Positions 34,022 through 42,841 of a DNA stretch of 56,391 nt are shown piece after piece. Source of the DNA: an uncultured Bacteroidales bacterium (GTDB lineage Bacteria; Bacteroidota; Bacteroidia; Bacteroidales; UBA932); NCBI GenBank assembly GCA_947302175.1, contig CAMYVB010000011.1, positions 1-56,391 of the forward strand. The letters run 5' to 3'. Positions within the stretch are counted from its first letter, which is position 1. Each line of letters opens with the position of its first letter. Made by a program: the position numbers and the translations under genes. The notes under the pieces are model-generated. The model was given only the letters and a program-made list of their open reading frames with translations. It was not told where the DNA came from and made no database searches.

Positions 34022-36727
34022 CTAGCTTTCAGGCTTTTTCTGGGCTCCCGGCTTGTCTTTTGCGGGCTGGGTGTAGAAGGGCCAGTAGATTCCGAACTTG
34101 AAGACTCGCGTGGTGCGGATGTAGCGGTCGGCACTGAAGTAGTCGTGAGTCTCAAGAGGCCATCCCATATTGACGTTCTCCCACTTTACGAATATGCAGG
34201 TGCGCTGCCACTGCATGTTGACGAATGCGTCTATGTAGGGCGCGTTGCCGTAGCTGTTTCCGGTCTGGTTGTAGAACACTCCGATGGCAGGATTCCACGC
34301 AGGGAGATTCCACTCGGTGAAGTACCAGACATCGGCGCCTATCTGCATCTGCATGGCTCCTACGGGGCCCACGGGGAATTGGACGTAGTACCTGCCGTTG
34401 CCGGAAATCATGGGCAGAGGGACGACCTCCTGGTTTGAAGACAACTGGAAGAGGACGCGATGGTCGGCATGGATGTGCTTGAAGAGCGTCAGGGAGTTGC
34501 TGAGCGAAGCCGTGAGTATGCTCATGGCCTCTGTATTCTGCCTGGGCATGGAGGAGGAATCGTACCAGATGTTGCCTGCCAGGAGGTGGTAGTTGACTTC
34601 GAGAGAGGTGCCCAGGTGGGGTATGGCTATCTTTCCGCCTGCCCTGGTGTGGGAAATCTTTCCGAAGTCGTTGTCCCACTTGTAGTGGTTGGTGTAGATG
34701 TGCTGGACGTAGTATTCGGGCTCCTGAAGGCTGGTGTTGAAGTGGCCTTCAATGGTAAGAGGGCTGCCGCGATGACGGCGGAAGGGATGCAGAGTCAGGA
34801 CTGCGTCGCCGCCGAGGGAAAAATCGTTGATTTCATCGCCCAGGAAAGTGTAGCGGCCCTTCGCCCTCCACTCAAGGGCGCGGAAGAGATGGCCGTCTAT
34901 GCCTGCATAAACGTAAGCCGCGTTGCGGTTGTAGTAGGGACTGGCAGAGAGATAGTGCGGGTCGAAGGTGTAATACCTCATGAGGCGGTGGCCCACGCCG
35001 ACATCCAGCTTGGAAAGGGCAGCATCGGCGGACCAGGGCTGTAGCCTTACGAAGACTTTGTTCTCCAGCTTCTTCACGCTGAGCGAATCGCGCGTCATCG
35101 TGGGATGGTAATAGAAGGTGTTGGAGAAGAAGTCGCCTTCTTTGGAGCGCGATACGTCGTCGCTGTAGGCCCTTCGGTATGAGGAGAATTCCGAGCTGTG
35201 GCCTATGAAGAAGGTGGTGATGTCGTCGTCCCTGGAAAGGGAGTCGGCGGCAGAAGCTTCTCCTTCGGGAGCGTTCTCCTCTCCGGAGGCGGCTTGCGAA
35301 GATCCATCAGGCGCAGCACCGGGCATTGATGCGTCCAGGGTGTCGGAAACGTTTTTCTTGCCTTTGAAGAGGTCTTGCACGAAGTAGAGCGGTACCCTGT
35401 ACTGCTGGTCGAGGAAGAAGGTGTTTTTCTTGATGAGGGATGAGGCGCTGCTAAGCCTTACCGCAGCTTCCCTCATGTCCACCAGGGTGTCCCTGACCAT
35501 GGAGAGGTCGGCAACGCCGCCGTTTTCCTCGCGGGAGACCATGTTGTAGATGTATCCGCCATGGGCCATGTATTTCTTGCCCATGTAGTTGGCGTGGACA
35601 GAGGCGGTCTTGTTGATGGTGGTCTCGTGGAGCATCATTCCGCCGCCGCCGAACCTGTCGTATAAGAGGGTGAAGTTGAAGGCGGGGGTGATATTCTGCG
35701 TGGAGAGTATATGCAGGTTGTCAGACTCCTTGCTGCTCCCCGCAAGCAGGGTGCCCCAATATGCAAGCTCTGTGTAAGGGGTCTTGGTGTTGTACTTGGG
35801 AAGGTTGGAAGGATTGTATGACCACGACTCCTGCGGCTCATAGAAGCCCACTCCTTCAGACGAGCCCCTCTTCGAGAAGTCGAACTGCTGGACGGGGGAG
35901 CCCGCTACGCCAAGCCACGTGGCTCCCGAGCTCTGGCGCTGGAAGGGATAGTCGTAGAAGCGATAGTTGAAGGCGGTGTCTTCAATGGGCAGTATCTTGA
36001 TGTCATGGAAATCCCTGTCGTGCTCCCAGTGCACCAACCTCTGGTACGCCAGCGAATCCTTCAGGACAAAACTTTCAAGTATCCTCGGGGTGTTCTCGAT
36101 TATGGAGTCGCGTATGAACTTCTTGTCCTCCTTGGCCTTGGCTATGCTGTCTGCCCTGGCCTTCTTGATGGGCAGGAGGCGCTCCATGTCGGCCTTCTTG
36201 CGCTCCTTCTTGTCCAGGGTGGCGTACCAGGCCCAATAGGCAGTTTCTATCCTTGCTGTGGAATCGACTGCATAGAGCGAGTCGAGCTTCATATAGGAGG
36301 CGGTATCGAGCGCGGTGATGAGTGAGTCCCTCACCCACATGTGACATAGGGAATCGGACAGTGCGGCAAAATAGTAGTAGCGGAAAGTGTCTATCTGCAA
36401 AAGGGAATCGGGCGCTATGATGGTGTCGAGCGCCACGGGGCGCTGCATAGTCCCTTCCCCTTCTTCATCCTCATCGCCGAAACCTCCTGCGCCAAGGGCA
36501 AGGAGCGAGTCTGCTATCGTAACCGTGCTTGCCTGCTCTTCGGGAGTCCAGTAGCGGCGGTAGCCTGCGCGGGGGTACTTGACCGTGTCTGTGGGATCGT
36601 CAAAATAATACGCGGCCTCCACGCCCTCGTCCGCAGAGGGAAGGTCATGGCTGAACGCGCCCATCTGGAGCGTCACTGCGCCCACTATGGCCGCGGGGAA
36701 CCAAATCTTTGAAAGCAGGCTCGTCAT
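34022..36727 (-). CDS. Putative outer-membrane porin (Bacteroidetes type)
   Basis: 901 aa. Hydrophobic leader (about 1-25), a charged helical N-terminal region (about 30-230, many short DSL repeats and Lys/Glu stretches) and a beta-rich C-terminal two thirds with alternating aromatic strands, ending KFGIYWPFYTQPA. This layout fits the putative porin family (PF14121/Porin_10) of Bacteroidetes; the channel's substrate is unknown. An internal low-complexity segment near residues 460-500 is rich in Ala, Gly, Ser and Glu. Its -7 box lies 6 nt from the ATG. Confidence 0.82.
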   Translation of the reverse strand: MTSLLSKIWFPAAIVGAVTLQMGAFSHDLPSADEGVEAAYYFDDPTDTVKYPRAGYRRYWTPEEQASTVTIADSLLALGAGGFGDEDEEGEGTMQRPVALDTIIAPDSLLQIDTFRYYYFAALSDSLCHMWVRDSLITALDTASYMKLDSLYAVDSTARIETAYWAWYATLDKKERKKADMERLLPIKKARADSIAKAKEDKKFIRDSIIENTPRILESFVLKDSLAYQRLVHWEHDRDFHDIKILPIEDTAFNYRFYDYPFQRQSSGATWLGVAGSPVQQFDFSKRGSSEGVGFYEPQESWSYNPSNLPKYNTKTPYTELAYWGTLLAGSSKESDNLHILSTQNITPAFNFTLLYDRFGGGGMMLHETTINKTASVHANYMGKKYMAHGGYIYNMVSREENGGVADLSMVRDTLVDMREAAVRLSSASSLIKKNTFFLDQQYRVPLYFVQDLFKGKKNVSDTLDASMPGAAPDGSSQAASGEENAPEGEASAADSLSRDDDITTFFIGHSSEFSSYRRAYSDDVSRSKEGDFFSNTFYYHPTMTRDSLSVKKLENKVFVRLQPWSADAALSKLDVGVGHRLMRYYTFDPHYLSASPYYNRNAAYVYAGIDGHLFRALEWRAKGRYTFLGDEINDFSLGGDAVLTLHPFRRHRGSPLTIEGHFNTSLQEPEYYVQHIYTNHYKWDNDFGKISHTRAGGKIAIPHLGTSLEVNYHLLAGNIWYDSSSMPRQNTEAMSILTASLSNSLTLFKHIHADHRVLFQLSSNQEVVPLPMISGNGRYYVQFPVGPVGAMQMQIGADVWYFTEWNLPAWNPAIGVFYNQTGNSYGNAPYIDAFVNMQWQRTCIFVKWENVNMGWPLETHDYFSADRYIRTTRVFKFGIYWPFYTQPAKDKPGAQKKPES

Positions 36728-36733
36728 AGCCCG

Positions 36734-36765
36734 TAAAGGTAATCACTTTTTCGTTCAATCGCAAA
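36734..36765 (-). promoter_or_regulatory. Promoter of the porin gene
   Basis: Read leftward: TTTG (36765-36762), 20 bp, TACCTTTA (36741-36734), with one mismatch in the last box position. The ATG is 6 nt downstream of the box. The -33 element lies inside the 3' end of the neighbouring gene. Confidence 0.55.
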
Positions 36766-37498
36766 ACCCCTCTCCCAGTAGCTTCTCTGCTTCAGCGATG
36801 CTCCCAATCTTGCCTATGTCGAAAATGCGCAGATCCTCAGGGTAATAGCCGTAAATGGGATAAAGCGCGGCGGCAGCAAGATAAAAGTCGATAATAGGGA
36901 AGCGCCCGGAAAAGCCCAGGGCGTCCATGGCAGCGAACACCTTGTCCGACAGGCAGTGGATGCCCGCGAAGTTGAGCGCTTCGTAGCGCGAGGGATCTAT
37001 CTGCCCGAAAGGGCTGCGTACTTCACCCGTGCGAAGGTCTGTCCATCCGCAGAGCCGCATCTGGCTGTCAAACAGGAGTTTGCGCGGACTCTCGCGGCGA
37101 CTGACCGCAAGAACAGCAAGAGCGTCGGAGCTCAAAGCCGAGGCAAAGGCGCGAAGGTCGAGGTTAGAGAGTATGTCGCAGTTGTGGAGCACAAAAGGCC
37201 CGCCGCCTTCGAGGAAAGGCCGCGCATTCAGAAGACCGCCCCCTGTTTCGAGCAGGTCCTTTTCTATGCAAACTGTAGTTTTGGAGCCGAAGCCGCCCCG
37301 CTCAAGCACGTATGAAACGATTTGCTCGGGGAAATGATGGGCGTTGACAACGATGTTTCCGGCCCCTGCCGAGGCAAGACGGGCAGCGACCCTTTCAAGC
37401 ATGGGAGTGCCTCCTATGCTGACAAGAGCCTTGGGCATATGGTCCGTCATGGGCCGCAGCCGCGTGCCCAGGCCGGCGGCAAAAATCATCGCGTTCAT
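36755..37498 (-). CDS. MurU-like sugar-1-phosphate nucleotidyltransferase
   Basis: 247 aa. Nucleotide-binding motif MIFAAGLGTRLRPMTDHMPK at residues 4-23; HNCDILSNLD holds the metal Asp. The short length and the pairing with an AmgK-like kinase suggest MurU, which makes UDP-MurNAc from MurNAc-1-phosphate in cell-wall recycling. Other sugar nucleotidyltransferases cannot be excluded. Its ATG overlaps the kinase-RapZ stop by 4 nt. Last gene of the four-gene operon. Confidence 0.75.
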   Translation of the reverse strand: MNAMIFAAGLGTRLRPMTDHMPKALVSIGGTPMLERVAARLASAGAGNIVVNAHHFPEQIVSYVLERGGFGSKTTVCIEKDLLETGGGLLNARPFLEGGGPFVLHNCDILSNLDLRAFASALSSDALAVLAVSRRESPRKLLFDSQMRLCGWTDLRTGEVRSPFGQIDPSRYEALNFAGIHCLSDKVFAAMDALGFSGRFPIIDFYLAAAALYPIYGYYPEDLRIFDIGKIGSIAEAEKLLGEGFCD

Positions 37499-38910
37499 TG
37501 CTCAGGGGAGCTTTTTTCCTGCTCAATGTGGTGCAGGACGACCTTTATCCTATATTTCGAACGCAGGGCGCGTGCGAGCTTCTCGGCGCACCAGACTGAG
37601 CGGTGCTGGCCTCCCGTGCATCCGAAACTTACCTGCAGGGAAGTGAACCCCCGCTCGATGTAATTCTCCACATGCGGCTCCACGATGGAAATCACATTGT
37701 CGATAAAGCGCCTCGCTTCAGGCTTGCTCTCGAGAAAAGTGGATACGTCCGCGTCCATGCCCGTGGAATGCTTGTAGCGCTCGTAGCGCCCCGGATTGGG
37801 GATACCGCGGCAGTCGAACACGTAGCCGCCTCCGTTGCCCGATTCGTCTTCGGGTATGCCTTTCCTGAATGAAAAACTGAATATACGCACTTCCAGCGGG
37901 CCTTCCATGGGCTCACTCGCAGTCTGATGAGCAATCTTCAGCAGCAACTCGCTAAGGTAGGGGTAGCGGGTGAAAGGCTCGCAGAGCAGCTCGCGCAGCC
38001 CCGCCATCGCAAAAGGAATGCTCTCCAGGAAATGCGCCTTTTTCTCGAAACGCCCGCGGAAGCCGTAAGCGCCCAGGACCTGCATCGTGCGGAAGAGTGC
38101 GAAAATGCGCAGCGTAGACATGAACTCAGCCTTGGGAATGTCGCGCCAGGGCTTAAGCGCTTCCAAATATGAGTCCACGATCTCATTGCGCAGCTCTGCG
38201 CCGAAACGGGAGCGCGCCTGGTAGATAAACGAAGCGACGTCGTACCAGAGCGGGCCCTTCCTGGCTCCCTGAAAATCGATGAACCAGGGCTCACCATCCT
38301 TGAGCATGACATTCCGCGTCTGGAAATCGCGGTACATAAGGCAGTCCGAGGGGCACGCGAGCAGATCTTCCTCCAGACGGTCGAAATCGTCCTGCAGGCG
38401 AATCTCGTCAAACGATGCGCCCGAGGTCTTGAGGAAACAATATTTAAAGTAATTGAGGTCGAAACGCACCATGCGGGAGTTGAACTCCCTGTCGGGGAAG
38501 CAGACGCTCCAGTCCATACCCTTCGCCCCTTCGAACTGTATGCGGGGAAGGGCGGCGATGGCGCTGCAAAGAAGCTCCCGTTCGCTTTCGCTGTACTCGC
38601 CTCCTGCATTCCGTCCCTGAGCTATGGCATCGAAAAGAGAAACGCTGCCAAGGTCTTCCTGGAGATAGCACAATCCGTCAGAGCTTACCGCCAACACTTC
38701 GGGCACGTGAATGCCCTTGCCGCGCAGGTGGCGCGCGATGGTTATGAAAGCGCGGTTCTCCGCCTCGTCTGTGCCTGTCACGCCTATAAGGCTGCTTCCC
38801 GCGCCGCTGAGCCTGAAGTAGCGGCGGCTGCTGCCGGAAACGCCAAGGCCCTCGACACTGTCGGGGGCACTGCCCTTAAGGGTGCGGAAAAGCTCTTCCA
38901 AGCGCTGCAT
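37495..38910 (-). CDS. AmgK-like sugar kinase fused to RapZ C-terminal domain
   Basis: 471 aa. Residues 1-330 resemble AmgK-type amino-sugar kinases (phosphotransferase fold): CLMYRDFQTRN has the catalytic Asp195 and Asn200, and FIDFQGARKGPLWYDVASF (Asp212) binds metal. Residues about 339-460 match the RapZ C-terminal domain: VFDCRGIPNPGRY (364-376) and GGQHRSV (433-439). The RapZ N-terminal P-loop ATPase is absent. Family knowledge: AmgK makes MurNAc-1-phosphate or GlcNAc-1-phosphate; RapZ C-terminus binds glucosamine-6-phosphate in E. coli. A sugar-sensing kinase is inferred. Confidence 0.85.
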   Translation of the reverse strand: MQRLEELFRTLKGSAPDSVEGLGVSGSSRRYFRLSGAGSSLIGVTGTDEAENRAFITIARHLRGKGIHVPEVLAVSSDGLCYLQEDLGSVSLFDAIAQGRNAGGEYSESERELLCSAIAALPRIQFEGAKGMDWSVCFPDREFNSRMVRFDLNYFKYCFLKTSGASFDEIRLQDDFDRLEEDLLACPSDCLMYRDFQTRNVMLKDGEPWFIDFQGARKGPLWYDVASFIYQARSRFGAELRNEIVDSYLEALKPWRDIPKAEFMSTLRIFALFRTMQVLGAYGFRGRFEKKAHFLESIPFAMAGLRELLCEPFTRYPYLSELLLKIAHQTASEPMEGPLEVRIFSFSFRKGIPEDESGNGGGYVFDCRGIPNPGRYERYKHSTGMDADVSTFLESKPEARRFIDNVISIVEPHVENYIERGFTSLQVSFGCTGGQHRSVWCAEKLARALRSKYRIKVVLHHIEQEKSSPEQ

Positions 38911-38925
38911 GGCCCTCCTTATGAG

Positions 38926-39831
38926 CTACTCGGCGCTAACGGGGTCGCAGTTGCCCCGGGGGGACTGAACAGGAATCTTACCAAACTCCCTTACCACCAT
39001 AATGAGCATCAGCGCGCAGGCGGCGAAGACAAGCCAGTAAGCCTGCGCAGGCAGCACCTCCGTCCACGACTCAGCATCGGCGAAAGCATCCATCCTGCTG
39101 CATAGCAAGGCGAAAGTGTTGTTGACGCAGTGCATCAGCATGGTGAGCATCAGAGACCCCGTGCGGTAGTAAACATAGCCGAAGAGGCAGCCCAGAACGA
39201 ACGCGGGGATGGCCTGCCAGGGGTTTAGATGGATAACTGCGAAGAAAAGGGCGGAAATAACTATGGCCCAGGCTGGAGACATGGGAGCACGTCCGCCTTT
39301 GCGGGACGCGTTCAAAAGGCCGCGGAGCACCATTCCCCTGCAGAGCCACTCTTCGAACACCGGCGCAAAAATGGAAACGCAAAGGATGTTCACCCAAAGA
39401 TTGCCGTTGGTCAGGCTCTTGAATGCTGCTTCGAGCGCCTCGGGCATGGGAGGCATGAGGGAAGTCAGCGCATCAGTCATGAACGCGGCGGCAATGACGG
39501 CGACCGAGGCCATAATGGCGCAGATGAAGCCTCCGACGCGGCCGAAATGCTTGCTGTCGAGGCTGTAGCCTGTTTCAAACAGGGAATTGCGGCGGCTCAA
39601 CGTCCCTACGTATAACATAGGAGGGATGAACATGACCGGGTATGAGACCAGCATACCGTATTCGCTTACTGTAGCGGAACTGTAGAAGATACTCATCAAA
39701 ACCATGATGAGCGAACCCAGAAGCGTGCCTGCGAGCAAAAGAAGCAAAAGGATCAGCACCTGCTTCGGGCCGGGGACATACCAGGCGTGGCCGCTGTAGA
39801 TGTCGTAACTGTGGATTTTGCGTTTCGGCAT
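38926..39831 (-). CDS. CPBP family membrane metalloprotease
   Basis: 301 aa with about seven or eight membrane helices. Motif 1 FEEWLCRGMVLRG has Glu160-Glu161 and Arg165. Motif 2 FAVIHLN has His201. HCVNNTF has His234 and Asn238, so the CAAX-protease/bacteriocin-processing active-site set is complete. Substrate unknown. It sits between two sugar nucleotidyltransferase and kinase genes (11 and 15 bp gaps). Its role there is unexplained. Confidence 0.9.
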   Translation of the reverse strand: MPKRKIHSYDIYSGHAWYVPGPKQVLILLLLLLAGTLLGSLIMVLMSIFYSSATVSEYGMLVSYPVMFIPPMLYVGTLSRRNSLFETGYSLDSKHFGRVGGFICAIMASVAVIAAAFMTDALTSLMPPMPEALEAAFKSLTNGNLWVNILCVSIFAPVFEEWLCRGMVLRGLLNASRKGGRAPMSPAWAIVISALFFAVIHLNPWQAIPAFVLGCLFGYVYYRTGSLMLTMLMHCVNNTFALLCSRMDAFADAESWTEVLPAQAYWLVFAACALMLIMVVREFGKIPVQSPRGNCDPVSAE

Positions 39832-39842
39832 GACCTGCGGGA

Positions 39843-40775
39843 TTATTTGTACAAAGGAGTGGGATAGACGCCCTTATCGGCGAATTCCTTGAACTTGGCG
39901 ACGACTGCAGGACGGTCTTCCTTGAAGGTGACGCCGAACCAGCGGGAAGGGGTGGAGAGCACTTCGCACTTGGCCTTGCCTTCCTTCATCATGCTGTCCA
40001 TCGCGAAGGGGATGTAGAACTCCTTCTTGGGGGAATCGATGTTCTCCTTGAGGAAGCTTACGAACACTTCCTCGCTGAAGTTGAAATAATCGGGGGTGAA
40101 GCCCCACATGTTCATGGAGCAGAGGGCATCCTTGTCGAGGACTACATTCTCTCCGGTCACGGAGTTGTCGCCACGGACGAGGCCGTCTTCGCCCTTCATG
40201 ATATTGAGGTGCTCTTCAATCTTGGTGAGCATGCCGGAAGCGTCGTAGGAGCATATGCCTCTCGACACGCCGCCGGACTCGGACAGGGTGTTGCCGAGGG
40301 CGAAGCCCACTATACAATACTCTCCTTTGCCGCCTTCGTGGGCGCGGAGCCAGTCGCCAAGTATCTTGAAAGATTCTTTTCCGTAATAGTCGTCGCCGTT
40401 AATGACGGCGAAGGGCTCGTGGATTTCGTCCTTGGCCATGAGCACTGCATGGGCGGTGCCCCAGGGCTTCTGACGCTCGGGATTGAGGGTGAAACCTGCG
40501 GGAATCTTGTTCAGCTCCTGGACGACGAAGCGGAACTCAAGGGGAGAACCGTCGGGGCAGCGGACGGAGCTGTATTTTTCCTTGACAGTCTGCTCGAAGA
40601 CTTCTCGGAAAGACTCCCTCACTACGTACACGACCTTGCCGAAACCGGCCTGGACTGCATCGTGGATGGAATAGTCGATGATGGTTTCTCCGGAGGGGCC
40701 TACTCCGTCCATTTGCTTGAGGGAGCCATAACGGCTGCCCATGCCGGCTGCGAGTACGAGTAATGTGGGTTTCAT
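39843..40775 (-). CDS. Sugar nucleotidyltransferase
   Basis: 310 aa from the ATG at 40775. Motif LVLAAGMGSRYGSLKQMDGV binds the nucleotide, and INGDDYYG contains the metal-binding acidic pair. The family transfers a nucleotidyl group to a sugar phosphate; the actual sugar is not predictable. The start at 40775 is chosen for the conserved MKPTLLVLAAG; an in-frame ATG at 40805 lies inside the promoter box. First gene of the leftward amino-sugar operon. Confidence 0.85.
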   Translation of the reverse strand: MKPTLLVLAAGMGSRYGSLKQMDGVGPSGETIIDYSIHDAVQAGFGKVVYVVRESFREVFEQTVKEKYSSVRCPDGSPLEFRFVVQELNKIPAGFTLNPERQKPWGTAHAVLMAKDEIHEPFAVINGDDYYGKESFKILGDWLRAHEGGKGEYCIVGFALGNTLSESGGVSRGICSYDASGMLTKIEEHLNIMKGEDGLVRGDNSVTGENVVLDKDALCSMNMWGFTPDYFNFSEEVFVSFLKENIDSPKKEFYIPFAMDSMMKEGKAKCEVLSTPSRWFGVTFKEDRPAVVAKFKEFADKGVYPTPLYK

Positions 40776-40802
40776 ATTTTTACTTGCGTATTTTAATCTT
40801 CG

Positions 40803-40820
40803 CAAAAATAGTTAATTTTG
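40803..40820. promoter_or_regulatory. Opposed -7 boxes between the NTP-transferase and DivIC genes
   Basis: Minus strand TATTTTTG (40810-40803) serves the leftward operon. Plus strand TAATTTTG (40813-40820) serves the DivIC-like gene, 5 nt from its ATG. The boxes are 2 bp apart and cannot both be occupied. No well-spaced -33 elements were found. Confidence 0.5.
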
Positions 40821-40825
40821 TGATT

Positions 40826-41113
40826 ATGAAAAAGAGCCCTCTGGTCAAATACATAATATGGTCCACGGTGGTGGTCATTGCTTTCGTCTGCTTCATCCGC
40901 AGGGATAATATATGGCGTTGGATAGGCGCCGGCATGGAGATACGCCGCCAGGAGCAGAAGATAGACTGGTACAACAAGGAGATTTCCTCCCTCGAGTCGC
41001 AGATCGACGCCATGACTTCCGACCCCGATACTCTCGAAAAGTATGGCAGGGAGCATTTCCTCTTTGCCGAGCCCGGAGACGAGGTGTTCCTTATTGACGA
41101 GAAAAAGAAATAG
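40826..41113 (+). CDS. FtsB/DivIC-like septum protein
   Basis: 95 aa. A single membrane helix (about residues 8-24) is followed by a short coiled coil (IRRQEQKIDWYNKEISSLES, about 39-65) and the motif LEKYGREHFLFAEPGDEVFLI, which is the DivIC/FtsB signature. It would join FtsL and FtsQ at the division septum. The ATG at 40826 is chosen because an upstream start at 40763 would span the promoter. tmk follows after 2 bp. Confidence 0.9.
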   Translation: MKKSPLVKYIIWSTVVVIAFVCFIRRDNIWRWIGAGMEIRRQEQKIDWYNKEISSLESQIDAMTSDPDTLEKYGREHFLFAEPGDEVFLIDEKKK

Positions 41114-41115
41114 CC

Positions 41116-41814
41116 ATGTCAGGAAAGCTTGTCGTACTCGAAGGCCTCGACGGAGCGGGCAAATCCACCCAGGTCAAATTGCTCAGGGACTACCTCGAGA
41201 AGATGAGTCCCTCCCTTCATTACATACATTTCCCCCGCTATGATTCTCCCGTTTACGGAGAGCTTATAGGAAAGTTCCTTAGGGGCGGCTTCGGCAGTGT
41301 AGAGGCCGTGCATCCCCAACTTGTCGCCCTGCTTTACGCCGAGGACAGGCACGGTGCGGCCCCCGAGATGATTTCCGCCCTGAGGAGCGGGGCCAACGTG
41401 CTGCTCGACCGTTACGTATATTCAAATATAGCTTATCAGTGCGCCAAGATTGCCGATTCCGGGGAGGCTGACTCTCTCAGGCAGTGGATATTTGATACCG
41501 AGTTCGGCAGTTTCGCTCTTCCCAGGCCCGACCTCAATCTTTTCCTCGACGTGCCGCTCGGCTTCGTTGAGTCCAAGCTCACTTCTTCCCGTGAAGGGGA
41601 TGAGCGCGGGTATCTCGAGGGAGGCGCGCAGGACATACACGAGTCCAGCATGGACCTTCAGAGGAGGGTGCGCGACATGTACCGCCGCCAGGCCGACCTC
41701 GATCCTTCGTTCGTGAGGATTGATTGCGCTGATTCCCGCGGGGAGATGCTTCCCCAGGATGCTATTTTCGAGCGCATCAAGACAGTTGTTGACAAGACCT
41801 TTGGGCATGCATAG
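41116..41814 (+). CDS. tmk: Thymidylate kinase
   Basis: 232 aa. P-loop GLDGAGKST at residues 10-18; the DRYVYSNIAYQ motif is the dTMP-binding DR(Y/F) loop. It phosphorylates dTMP to dTDP. At 232 aa it is somewhat longer than many bacterial Tmk. It overlaps the next gene by 8 nt. Confidence 0.95.
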   Translation: MSGKLVVLEGLDGAGKSTQVKLLRDYLEKMSPSLHYIHFPRYDSPVYGELIGKFLRGGFGSVEAVHPQLVALLYAEDRHGAAPEMISALRSGANVLLDRYVYSNIAYQCAKIADSGEADSLRQWIFDTEFGSFALPRPDLNLFLDVPLGFVESKLTSSREGDERGYLEGGAQDIHESSMDLQRRVRDMYRRQADLDPSFVRIDCADSRGEMLPQDAIFERIKTVVDKTFGHA

Positions 41815-42841
41815 TTTCTATCTCGGCCTGAGGCGCATCTTCACCGTCCTGCTCGGGCTGGTTTTTTTCGCATCCGGCGTTTTCAAGCTGATGGACCCCG
41901 TGGGGACGGGTTTTATCGTTGAGGAGTATTGCAAGTTCCTCCACCTGGCTTTTATGGTCCCTGCGTCCAAGGTTGTCGGCGTTGCCCTTTCGCTCACCGA
42001 GTCGCTTGTCGGCATATCTCTGCTGTCGGGCGTTATGAGCCGCATAGCAGGCGTTGTCGCATCCGTGATGACGCTCCTTTTTACCGTTATTACCGTTCTG
42101 CTGCTTGTTTTCAATCCTCCCATGGATTGCGGATGCTTCGGGCAGGTCTTGCATCTTACTCACCTTCAGTCGCTGATTAAGAATCTGGTTCTGCTGGTTT
42201 TTTGCGTGGTTGCGTTCATTCCCCTTTGGGACGGGTTCAGGCCCTGGGGCTCGAAGTATGTCGCGTTTGGCATCGTTAGCGTTGCAGTAGTTTGTTTTGC
42301 CATTTATTCGCTTGTGAGGCTCCCGCTCATAGACTTCACTCCCTTCGCTCCCGGCATGGAGCTTTACTCCGGGGAGAACGAAGGTGAGATGCTGCCTATT
42401 CGCGATTTGTCGGGGGAGTATTGCAACGATCTCGCAACTGAAGGGGCTGTTCTTATAATTTCGCTTCCTGACGAGAGGAAGATTTCCGCCAGTCGTTATG
42501 AGGAAATTACGCGTCTTGCAGATTCGGCCCTTTCCCTTGGTATCAGGCCGCTCGTGCTCGCTTCGTCCTTCGAAGGCGTGCCTGCAGAACTCCTTGAGTA
42601 TCTTTATTTTGCTGACAGGCGCGAGCTCCTGACGCTCAATCGCAGCAACGGCGGCGCTTCGCTTATAGTTGATGGCGTCATAACAGCTAAATTCGCTGCT
42701 CGCTCCCTTCCTGAGCCTGAAACGCTCTCCTCCCTTTGCGACACCCCCGCCGCAGAGCTGGCCTCAGAGCAGATCGCCCGCGGCCGCATCGTCCTCCAAT
42801 CTTTCCTTCTCCTTTCCTCCGCCCTCCTTATCCTATTATAA
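41807..42841 (+). CDS. BT_3928-like membrane protein (DoxX/MauE fold)
   Basis: 344 aa. Four N-terminal membrane helices (about residues 10-140) with the MauE-like motif MDCGCFG (107-112). Two further hydrophobic stretches and a soluble domain (about 195-320) follow, with no clear CxxC. The Cys pair in DCGCFG suggests a link to disulfide or quinone chemistry, but that is not proven. A Bacteroidetes family named after BT_3928. The ATG at 41807 overlaps the tmk stop; the ORF stays open further upstream. Confidence 0.8.
   Translation: MHSFYLGLRRIFTVLLGLVFFASGVFKLMDPVGTGFIVEEYCKFLHLAFMVPASKVVGVALSLTESLVGISLLSGVMSRIAGVVASVMTLLFTVITVLLLVFNPPMDCGCFGQVLHLTHLQSLIKNLVLLVFCVVAFIPLWDGFRPWGSKYVAFGIVSVAVVCFAIYSLVRLPLIDFTPFAPGMELYSGENEGEMLPIRDLSGEYCNDLATEGAVLIISLPDERKISASRYEEITRLADSALSLGIRPLVLASSFEGVPAELLEYLYFADRRELLTLNRSNGGASLIVDGVITAKFAARSLPEPETLSSLCDTPAAELASEQIARGRIVLQSFLLLSSALLILL

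Noticed and set aside
38926..39831. CPBP protease as a bacteriocin-immunity or processing system
   Set aside because: No precursor peptide or transporter gene is nearby; the gene belongs to an amino-sugar operon.
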